A stretch of 64,000 nucleotides of DNA, taken from Mycolicibacter sp. MU0083 (lineage in GTDB: Bacteria > Actinomycetota > Actinomycetes > Mycobacteriales > Mycobacteriaceae). The notes under the pieces were generated by a model. That model was not told where the DNA came from. It saw only the letters and a program-made list of their open reading frames with translations, and did no database searches. Below are positions 1-6,143 of this stretch, piece after piece (the stretch's first letter is position 1; each line of letters starts with the position of its first letter). The translations under genes were made by a program, and so were the position numbers. The stretch spans positions 3,968,001-4,032,000 of the forward strand of contig NZ_OY726394.1 in NCBI RefSeq assembly GCF_963378075.1, read 5' to 3'.

Positions 1-1221
1 ACCGCCCTGCCCTATGTCGAGTTCGGCACCGCGGCCATGCCCAACCTGGTCGCCTACGGGTTGGTGGTGCCGGCCTTCGCGCTGACCACCGCGGTGCGGA
101 CCCTGCGCGATCGGATTCCGGTCGCCACCCTGGCCCTGCTGGGGGTGTTCTCGGTGCACCTGACCGGGGGCGTGGTGGCGTTGCTGCTGCTGGGTGCCTG
201 GTGGTTGTGCCCGCGCGACGGTGCGCTGTGGAACCCGCTGCGGGGCAAGCGGCGCGACGCGCTGGCGCTGGCCGGGGTGTTGGTGCCGACGGTGCTGCTG
301 CTGATGCCGCAACTGCTCAGCGTGCGCAAGCAGGCCGAGATCATCGCCGGGCACGCCTTCTTGACCCATGAGGGCCGCAAGTCGGCGGTGCTCGACGCGT
401 TGCTGATGCACACCCGCCACCTCAACGACTTCCCGATCCAGTACGCGCTGGTGGCTTTGACACTGGCCGGCGCGGGATGGCTGGCGGTGCGCAGGGTGTG
501 GTGGCCGCTGGCGCTGTGGGCGCTGCTGGCGGTGGCGGTGGTGCAGTCCTCGGCGCCGACGGGCGGGTTCGTCGGCGCGGCGCTGGGCCCGTTCACCGAC
601 CTGTTCTACAGCGATCCGCGCCGGATCATGGCGGCGATGACGCTGCTGCTGGTGCCGATGGCCGGGGTGGGCCTGGCCTGGCTGGCCGCGATGGCGGCTT
701 CCCGACTGCCGCGGCCGCAGGTAGCGGCCGCGGTGCTGGTGGCGGCGACGGCGGTCGGACTGGGCTGGCACTACCTGCCGCGGCACGCGTTCCTGTTCGG
801 CGACAAATACGACTCGGTGCTGGTCGACGCCCGCGACCTGGAGGCCTACTCACACCTGGGGCAACTGCCCGGGGCCCGCGACACCGTGATCGGCAACGCC
901 AACATCGACGGCAGTGCGTGGATGTACGCGGTGGCCGGCCTGCACCCACTGTGGACGCACTACGACTATCCGCAGCAGCAGGGCCCCGGCCCGCAGCGCT
1001 TCATCTTCTGGGCCTACGCCGACGACGCCGACACCGATCCGCGGGTGGCCGCCGCGGTGCGCGACCTCAATATCCGCTATGTGCTGATCAGCAGTCCGAC
1101 GGTGCGCGGTTTCCCGCTGCCCGACGGGCTAGTGTCACTGGAGAAATCACGGTCCTGGGCCAAGATCTACGACAATGGCGGGGCAAGCATCTACGAATGG
1201 CAGGGAGGGGCAGCACGTTGA
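1..1221 (+). CDS. Rv3779-like polytopic membrane protein, 5' end missing
   Basis: The reading frame is open from the first base of the window, so this is the C-terminal 406 residues of a longer protein; the M. tuberculosis homologue Rv3779 is about 660 residues. The visible part has several hydrophobic segments (around residues 15-60, 90-110, 150-190 and 210-265) followed by a soluble C-terminal portion of about 130 residues, as in GT-C-like membrane enzymes. Rv3779 has been linked in the literature to polyprenyl-phospho-mannose synthesis; that role is taken from family knowledge and not visible here. It overlaps the next gene by 4 bp (TTGA), which indicates cotranscription and translational coupling. 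Identification rests on gene order plus overall character. Confidence 0.8.
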   Translation, partial: TALPYVEFGTAAMPNLVAYGLVVPAFALTTAVRTLRDRIPVATLALLGVFSVHLTGGVVALLLLGAWWLCPRDGALWNPLRGKRRDALALAGVLVPTVLLLMPQLLSVRKQAEIIAGHAFLTHEGRKSAVLDALLMHTRHLNDFPIQYALVALTLAGAGWLAVRRVWWPLALWALLAVAVVQSSAPTGGFVGAALGPFTDLFYSDPRRIMAAMTLLLVPMAGVGLAWLAAMAASRLPRPQVAAAVLVAATAVGLGWHYLPRHAFLFGDKYDSVLVDARDLEAYSHLGQLPGARDTVIGNANIDGSAWMYAVAGLHPLWTHYDYPQQQGPGPQRFIFWAYADDADTDPRVAAAVRDLNIRYVLISSPTVRGFPLPDGLVSLEKSRSWAKIYDNGGASIYEWQGGAAR

Positions 1222-1772
1222 GCATCGGCGGTAACGGCTCCGACGACGCGGACGGCGTCGAGATCATCAGCGGCGCCGACCCGCGGCTGCTGGCCGCCGG
1301 CACGGACACCGACGCCGAGACCGGCGACGACGACGAGCGGTCGGTGACCGACCTGATCGAGCAGCCCGCCAAGGTGATGCGGATCGGCACCATGATCAAG
1401 CAACTGCTCGAGGAGGTGCGCGCCGCACCGCTGGACGACGCCAGCCGGGCGCACCTGCGGGAGATCCACGCGGCGAGCATCCGCGAACTCGAGGACGGCC
1501 TGGCCCCGGAGCTGCGCGAGGAGTTGGAGCGTCTGACGCTGCCGCTGCGCGAGGACGCCACCCCGTCGGACGCCGAGCTGCGGATCGCCCAGGCACAGCT
1601 GGTCGGCTGGCTGGAAGGGTTGTTCCACGGCATCCAGACCGCGTTGTTCGCCCAGCAGATGGCGGCTCGCGCACAGCTGGAGCAGATGCGCCACGGCGCC
1701 CTGCCGTCCGGCCAGCATCCCGGCGGGTCCAGCCACGGTCACGGCCACACCGGCTCCGGCCAGTACCTGTAA
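1218..1772 (+). CDS. bpa: Bacterial proteasome activator Bpa/PafE (Rv3780 homologue)
   Basis: This is a ring-forming, ATP-independent activator that docks on the 20S proteasome and feeds it unfolded substrates. The 184-residue product has an acidic N-terminus, a helical charged core (residues about 45-150) and a His/Gly-rich tail that ends in GQYL. That C-terminal motif is the family's proteasome-docking tail and is the deciding evidence. The family is about 175-180 residues long, so the length fits. The start is TTG at 1218, overlapping the preceding stop and preceded by the purine-rich AGGGAGGGG. Its position inside the galactan export operon matches M. tuberculosis, although no link between proteasome activation and galactan export can be read from the sequence. 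Confidence 0.93.
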   Translation: MSIGGNGSDDADGVEIISGADPRLLAAGTDTDAETGDDDERSVTDLIEQPAKVMRIGTMIKQLLEEVRAAPLDDASRAHLREIHAASIRELEDGLAPELREELERLTLPLREDATPSDAELRIAQAQLVGWLEGLFHGIQTALFAQQMAARAQLEQMRHGALPSGQHPGGSSHGHGHTGSGQYL

Positions 1773-1790
1773 CGGTAAAGCGGAATCCCC

Positions 1791-2594
1791 TTGTCTAGCA
1801 ACGATCCTCACATCGAAACCCGGGACGCCTGGGTGGAGTTCCCGATCTTCGACGCCAAGTCGCGGTCGCTGAAGAAGGCGTTCCTGGGCAAGGCCGGCGG
1901 CGCGATCGGGCGCAACAACGCCAACGTGGTGGTGGTCGAGGCGTTGCGCGACATCACCATGTCACTCAAGCTCGGCGACCGGGTGGGCCTGGTGGGCCAC
2001 AACGGTGCGGGCAAATCGACTCTGCTGCGGCTACTTTCGGGCATCTACGAGCCCACCCGCGGATCGGCGCGGGTGGTGGGCCGGGTGGCCCCGGTCTTCG
2101 ATCTGGGTGTGGGCATGGACCCGGAGATCTCCGGCTACGAGAACATCATCATCCGCGGGTTGTTCCTCGGGCAGACCCGCAAGCAGATGGCCGCCAAGGT
2201 CGACGAGATCGCCGAGTTCACCGAGCTGGGCGACTATCTCGCGATGCCGCTGCGCACCTACTCCACCGGCATGCGGGTGCGGTTGGCGATGGGCGTGGTC
2301 ACCAGCATCGACCCGGAGATCCTGCTGCTCGACGAGGGCATCGGCGCGGTGGACGCGGAGTTCTTGAAGAAGGCGCAGACCCGCTTGCAGGCGTTGGTGG
2401 AGCGATCCGGAATCCTGGTGTTCGCCAGCCATTCCAACGAGTTCCTGGCCCGGCTGTGCAAGACGGCGATGTGGATCGACCACGGCGCGGTGCGGATGAC
2501 CGGCGGGATCGAGGAGGTGGTGGGCGCCTACGAGGGGCCCGACGCCGCCCGGCATGTCCGCGAGGTGCTTGCCGAGACGCAGGGCCGGGCGTGA
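1791..2594 (+). CDS. wzt: ABC transporter ATP-binding subunit for galactan export (Wzt/RfbE type, Rv3781 homologue)
   Basis: This is the nucleotide-binding subunit of the two-component exporter thought to flip the lipid-linked galactan precursor across the plasma membrane. Visible motifs are Walker A GHNGAGKST (residues 69-77), the signature YSTGMRVRL (157-165; this variant is typical of polysaccharide exporters), Walker B ILLLDE (177-182) and the H-loop histidine in FASHS (H214). Its 267 residues match the short, carbohydrate-binding-domain-free Wzt class. It starts at TTG 1791, 18 bp after bpa, and ends in a 4-bp GTGA overlap with glfT1. The permease partner lies one gene downstream. Confidence 0.95.
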   Translation: MSSNDPHIETRDAWVEFPIFDAKSRSLKKAFLGKAGGAIGRNNANVVVVEALRDITMSLKLGDRVGLVGHNGAGKSTLLRLLSGIYEPTRGSARVVGRVAPVFDLGVGMDPEISGYENIIIRGLFLGQTRKQMAAKVDEIAEFTELGDYLAMPLRTYSTGMRVRLAMGVVTSIDPEILLLDEGIGAVDAEFLKKAQTRLQALVERSGILVFASHSNEFLARLCKTAMWIDHGAVRMTGGIEEVVGAYEGPDAARHVREVLAETQGRA

Positions 2595-3502
2595 CCGAGA
2601 CCGTCTACGCCGTCGTCGTCACCCACCGGCGCCCGCAGCAGTTGGCCGAATCCCTGCAGGCGCTGTGTTCGCAGTCCCGCACACCGGACCACATCATCGT
2701 CGTCGACAACGACGCCGATCCCGCGGTGGCCGACCTGGTGGCCGGGCAACCGGTGCCGACCACCTATCTGGGGTCCCGCCGGAACCTGGGCGGGGCAGGC
2801 GGTTTCGCGCTGGGCATGCTGCACGCGCTGGCCGCCGGCGCGGACTGGGTGTGGCTGGCCGACGACGACGGGCGGCCGGCGGACTCCGGCGTGCTGGCCA
2901 CCCTGCTGGCGTGTGCGGCCCGCCACGGCCTGGCCGAGGTGTCGCCGACGGTGTGCAACATCGACGATCCGTCGCGGCTGGCGTTCCCGCTGCGGCGCGG
3001 CCTGGTGTGGCGGCGCGAAGTCGCCGACCTGCGCGACGGCGCGACCGGCGGCGACCTGCTGCCGGGAATCGCGTCGCTATTCAACGGGGCACTGTTCACC
3101 GCCGACGCGTTGGATGCGGTGGGCGTACCGGATCTGCGGTTGTTCATGCGCGGCGACGAGGTGGAGATCCACCGCCGGCTAGTGCGCTCCGGGCTGCCGT
3201 TCGGCACCTGCCTGACCGCCGCGTACCTGCACCCGTGCGGGTCGGAGGAGTTCAAGCCGATCCTGGGTGGGCGGATGCACACCCAGTACCCCGACAACGC
3301 CGCCAAGCGCTATTACACCTACCGCAACCGCGGCTACCTGATGGCCCAGCCCGGGATGCGGCGACTGCTGCTGCAGGAGTGGCTGCGGTTCGGCTGGTTC
3401 TTCCTGGTGTCGCGCCGCGATCCGGCCGGCCTGATCCAGTGGGCCCGACTGCGCGGACTGGGCCGCCGCGAACAGTTCGCCAAACCGGAGAGGCAGCAAT
3501 GA
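2591..3502 (+). CDS. glfT1: Galactofuranosyltransferase GlfT1 (Rv3782 homologue)
   Basis: GlfT1 adds the first galactofuranose residues to the rhamnosyl-GlcNAc linker on decaprenyl phosphate, at the inner face of the membrane. The protein has 303 residues, as in the family. It opens with a GT-A (GT2) nucleotide-sugar fold (VYAVVVTHRRP; IIVVDND) and carries the metal-binding DDD at residues 91-93 (WLADDDG). An acceptor-side acidic motif DEVEIHRRL follows (residues about 180-188), then HPCGSEEF. The GTG start at 2591 overlaps the upstream stop (GTGA) and the end overlaps the permease gene (ATGA), so three genes are translationally coupled. UDP-galactofuranose is the known donor for this family. 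Confidence 0.95.
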   Translation: MTETVYAVVVTHRRPQQLAESLQALCSQSRTPDHIIVVDNDADPAVADLVAGQPVPTTYLGSRRNLGGAGGFALGMLHALAAGADWVWLADDDGRPADSGVLATLLACAARHGLAEVSPTVCNIDDPSRLAFPLRRGLVWRREVADLRDGATGGDLLPGIASLFNGALFTADALDAVGVPDLRLFMRGDEVEIHRRLVRSGLPFGTCLTAAYLHPCGSEEFKPILGGRMHTQYPDNAAKRYYTYRNRGYLMAQPGMRRLLLQEWLRFGWFFLVSRRDPAGLIQWARLRGLGRREQFAKPERQQ

Positions 3503-4329
3503 GTTTCGACGACGTTGCCGCGAAGTCCAACACGTTCGCCCGGGCGCGGGCCGACCTGGTGGACGGCTTCCGCCGCCATGAGCTGTGGCTGCACCTGGGT
3601 TGGCAGGACATCAAGCAGCGCTACCGGCGCAGCGTGTTGGGCCCGTTCTGGATCACCATCGGCACCGCCACCACCGCGGTGGCGATGGGCGGGCTGTACT
3701 CCAAGCTGTTCCACCTGGACCTGGCCGTGCACCTGCCGTACGTGACGCTGGGGCTGATCGTGTGGAACCTGCTGAACGCGGCGATCCTGGAGGGCGCCGA
3801 TGTGTTCGTCGCCAACGAGGGCCTGATCAAACAACTTCCGACCCCGTTGAGTGTGCACGTCTACCGGCTGGTGTGGCGGCAGATGATCCTGTTCGCGCAC
3901 AACATCGTCATCTATATACCGATCGCGATGATCTTTCCCAAACCCTGGTCGTGGGCGGATCTTTCGGTGATTCCCGCGCTGGCGCTGATCGCGTTGAACT
4001 GTGTGTGGGTGTCGCTGTGCTTCGGGATTCTGGCCACCCGTTACCGCGATATCGCCCCGCTGCTGTTCTCGGTGGTGCAGTTGCTGTTCCTGATGACGCC
4101 GATCATCTGGAACTACGACACCCTGCGCGCCCAGGGCGCGTCGCGCTGGACGACGGTGATCGAGTTCAATCCGCTGATGCACTACCTGGATCTGGTGCGG
4201 CTGCCGCTGCTGGGGGCGCATCAGCCGTTGCGGCACTGGGCGGTGGTGCTGGTGCTGACCGTGGTGGGCTGGGCGGTGGCGGCGCTGGTGCTGCGCAAGT
4301 ACCGGTCGCGGGTGGCGTACTGGGTGTAG
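3499..4329 (+). CDS. wzm: ABC transporter permease for galactan export (Wzm/RfbD type, Rv3783 homologue)
   Basis: This is the membrane subunit of the galactan exporter, pairing with the ATPase encoded two genes upstream. The 276-residue protein has an amphipathic N-terminus with the WQDIKQRYRRSVLGPFW motif typical of ABC-2 polysaccharide permeases, then about six hydrophobic segments (residues roughly 50-70, 83-105, 133-152, 160-185, 190-210 and 245-262). The ATG at 3499 overlaps the glfT1 stop by 4 bp. It is the last gene of the operon; a GC-rich hairpin follows 2 bp after the stop. Confidence 0.95.
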   Translation: MSFDDVAAKSNTFARARADLVDGFRRHELWLHLGWQDIKQRYRRSVLGPFWITIGTATTAVAMGGLYSKLFHLDLAVHLPYVTLGLIVWNLLNAAILEGADVFVANEGLIKQLPTPLSVHVYRLVWRQMILFAHNIVIYIPIAMIFPKPWSWADLSVIPALALIALNCVWVSLCFGILATRYRDIAPLLFSVVQLLFLMTPIIWNYDTLRAQGASRWTTVIEFNPLMHYLDLVRLPLLGAHQPLRHWAVVLVLTVVGWAVAALVLRKYRSRVAYWV

Positions 4330-4331
4330 CG

Positions 4332-4355
4332 AGCCGGGACCTCGGGTCCCGGGCT
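4332..4355 (+). terminator. Hairpin terminator after wzm
   Basis: An inverted repeat pairs GGGACC (4336-4341) with GGTCCC (4345-4350) around a 3-nt loop. The stem extends outward through GAGCC and GGGCT with one bulged base. No U-tract follows, as is common for mycobacterial hairpins. It marks the end of the operon running in from the left edge. Confidence 0.6.
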
Positions 4356-4567
4356 GTCCGCGTCGTCCCATCCGTCCCGTGCGTACCGTCGGGCGACCAT
4401 GTGGATCTTGCAGAATCGGATATCACCGGCGATAGCACGGTGCAGAAGAACGGCGTCCCGCCTAGCCTGATAGCACTGCTGTCAGGAGGTAAATGCGCTG
4501 GCGCAGCGATCTCCCACCGGATGACCCGTGGCACGCCGGCTTCGATGGCGCTCATTAAGCTGCCCGG

Positions 4568-4978
4568 GTGACCGAAGCCAACCGCGGCCCCCTGCAACTG
4601 TCGACGCAGGTGTGGCGTTTCCTGGTGACCGGTGCGCTGTCGGCGGCGGTGGACTTCGGGCTGTATCTGCTGCTGTACCTGGTGTTCGACGTCCCGGTCG
4701 ATGCGGCCAAGGCGTGCAGTTTCGTCGCCGGCACCACCACCGCCTATCTGATCAATCGGCGCTGGACGTTCCAATCCTCGGCGCACGCCGGACGTTTCGT
4801 GGCGGTGATGGCGCTGTACGCGGTGACGTTCGCGGTGCAGGTGGGCATCAACCATCTGGTGTTGGAACTCTTGGACTACCAGCGTTGGGCGCTGCCGGTG
4901 GCGTTCGTGGTGGCGCAGGGCACCGCGACCGTTATCAACTTCGTGGTGCAGCGGACGCTGATCTTCCGGTCCCGCTGA
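4568..4978 (+). CDS. GtrA-family membrane protein (Rv3789 homologue)
   Basis: The protein has 136 residues and four hydrophobic segments (about 18-38, 42-62, 77-97 and 107-128), with the GtrA-family features RFLVTG near the N-terminus and YLINRRWTF between the second and third segments. In M. tuberculosis the homologue Rv3789 lies directly before dprE1 and is needed for normal arabinosylation; it has been proposed as a translocation factor for decaprenyl-phosphoryl-arabinose or as an anchor for AftA. The GTG start at 4568 gives the expected family length. In this genome about 50 kb separates it from dprE1. The 238 bp before it hold the wzm terminator and no other recognised feature. Confidence 0.88.
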   Translation: MTEANRGPLQLSTQVWRFLVTGALSAAVDFGLYLLLYLVFDVPVDAAKACSFVAGTTTAYLINRRWTFQSSAHAGRFVAVMALYAVTFAVQVGINHLVLELLDYQRWALPVAFVVAQGTATVINFVVQRTLIFRSR

Positions 4979-5012
4979 GCCGCCCCCAACGTGGGAGAGC
5001 TGGTCCGCGAGC

Positions 5013-5045
5013 ATATGTACGCATCTTGGATTAATATGTACGCAT
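5013..5045 (+). promoter_or_regulatory. vapB promoter with direct-repeat operator; leaderless start
   Basis: Two copies of the 12-mer ATATGTACGCAT lie at 5013-5024 and 5034-5045, 21 bp apart start to start, which is two helical turns. The second copy runs into the vapB start codon (5044). A sigma-A-like -10 (TAATAT, 5032-5037) ends 6 bp before that ATG and no ribosome site is present, so a leaderless mRNA is expected. The repeats suit autoregulation by the VapB-VapC complex; this is inferred from the layout. Confidence 0.6.
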
Positions 5046-5271
5046 GGCGGTGAAGCGGACGACGATCGAGCTTGACGAGGACTTGGTGCGGGAAGCCCAG
5101 TCGGTGACAGGACAGACACTGCGGTCGACGGTAGAGGCCGCGCTGCGACAGTTGATCGCCGAGTCCGACAGCGCCACCGCCGAGCGCCGCCGGCGGATCG
5201 CCGAGCATCTCGCGGACACCGACGCACAGGTCGACACCGAGGTTCTGCTCTCAGATCGGGCGTGGCGGTGA
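5044..5271 (+). CDS. vapB: VapB-type antitoxin
   Basis: The 75-residue protein starts with KRTTIELDEDLVREA, the beta-strand and first helix of a ribbon-helix-helix DNA-binding fold, followed by a second helix (LRSTVEAALRQLIAE). The C-terminal tail ends in LLSDRAWR, the kind of segment that wraps the toxin active site in VapB families. The ATG at 5044 is preferred because it coincides with a -10 element 6 bp upstream. The stop overlaps a GTG of the toxin gene (GTGA at 5268). A function as transcriptional autoregulator and toxin neutraliser is inferred from the family. Confidence 0.88.
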   Translation: MAVKRTTIELDEDLVREAQSVTGQTLRSTVEAALRQLIAESDSATAERRRRIAEHLADTDAQVDTEVLLSDRAWR

Positions 5272-5663
5272 CGCGGTGGCTACTCGATAAGAGCGCCCAT
5301 GTGCGACTGGCGGGCGGTGCACCACTACCCGACGGTATCGACATCGCCGATCTGGCCCTCTGCGAGATGAGTGAACTCGAATGGTTGTACTCGGCGCGCT
5401 CGGCATCCGACTACGACAGTCAGGCCACCTCGCTGCGTCGGGCATTCCCGGTGTTGGCCACACCGCAGGATATCTTCGGCCGGGTGCGCCGCCTGCAGCA
5501 CGATTTAGCCCATCACCACGGGATGTGGCATCGAACGCCACTCCCCGATCTGTTCATCGCCGAAACCGCCCTGCACCACGGGGCCGGCGTGGTGCACGCC
5601 GACCGCGACTACCCGCGGATCGCCGCGGTGCGTCCGGGCTTGCAGGTTCGCGAGCTGACGTGA
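5262..5663 (+). CDS. vapC: VapC-type PIN-domain ribonuclease toxin
   Basis: This PIN-domain protein of about 131-133 residues carries the expected acidic catalytic set: Asp in RWLLDKSA near the N-terminus, Glu in CEMSELEWL, Asp in TPLPDLFIAE and Asp in VVHADRDY. Such toxins cleave specific RNAs when freed from VapB. Two GTG starts are possible, 5262 and 5268; the second overlaps the vapB stop (GTGA) and is the more economical choice, while the longer coordinates are given here. All four acidic positions are present, so the toxin looks functional. The target RNA cannot be predicted. Confidence 0.87.
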   Translation: MAVTRWLLDKSAHVRLAGGAPLPDGIDIADLALCEMSELEWLYSARSASDYDSQATSLRRAFPVLATPQDIFGRVRRLQHDLAHHHGMWHRTPLPDLFIAETALHHGAGVVHADRDYPRIAAVRPGLQVRELT

Positions 5664-5677
5664 GTGGGCAGCAGAGA

Positions 5678-5989
5678 TCAGCCGAGCGTAGACGGGGGAC
5701 GCAGGTCGGGGAACGTCGGAAAGTGCCGCACGTTGAGAGTGGCGAGTTCTAACCCGTTGATCTCCGCCGTCGCCGCGATCAGGTAATCCCCGAGCCCAAT
5801 CCCGCTGTGCGCCCGCCGGCGATGACGCATCAGATCACCGGCACGACGCGCGACTACTTCGGTGACCTCCTCGATCCGGAAAGCCGAGAGCAACGCCGAC
5901 ACCGCACGCCGTTCCGCGGAACGCATACCACCGGTCACCTCCACCACCGAGACCGCGCTCATCCGGGCCCCGAGCGGGGGCGTCAGCAT
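5678..5989 (-). pseudogene. vapC remnant, N-terminus lost
   Basis: The translation SAVSVVEVTGGMRSAERR followed by GIGLGDYLIAATAEINGLEL and ATLNVRHFPTF is clearly the middle and C-terminal part of a PIN-domain toxin. The usual first 35-40 residues, with the first strand and the first catalytic aspartate, are absent. The apparent ATG at 5989 sits in sequence that does not look like a VapC start. The Glu and the C-terminal Asp-containing motifs remain, but without the first Asp the active site would be incomplete. It is convergent with the intact vapBC, leaving about 14 bp between stops. Confidence 0.75.
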
Positions 5990-6140
5990 CGCGCGACACG
6001 GATCTGGCCGCTATCGAGGGCCCTTTCGGCGTGACGTGAGATGCCTTCTGCCGCCGCCAAAACGTCCAGGTGCGCAGCCTGTTCCTCGTCGAGGTAGATA
6101 TTGATCCGGGTTTCCTTCCGCCCGCGAAAAACCCTTCGGC
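5983..6140 (-). pseudogene. vapB-like antitoxin remnant fused to the vapC deletion
   Basis: Read on the - strand, the frame gives RGRKETRINIYLDEEQAAHL then DVLAAAEGISRHAERALDSG, a ribbon-helix-helix antitoxin N-terminus. It stops at 5983-5985, inside the vapC remnant start. The second helix is cut short and the C-terminal toxin-binding tail is missing. No convincing start codon was found; the PGRS-1 stop codon lies at 6144, so the original 5' end has probably been removed. One deletion that took the end of vapB and the start of vapC explains both remnants. Confidence 0.6.
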
Positions 6141-6143
6141 CCC

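Noticed and set aside
4979..6143. Insertion sequence or integrase at the left edge of the island
   Set aside because: No transposase, integrase, terminal inverted repeats or tRNA could be recognised; only toxin-antitoxin genes are present.
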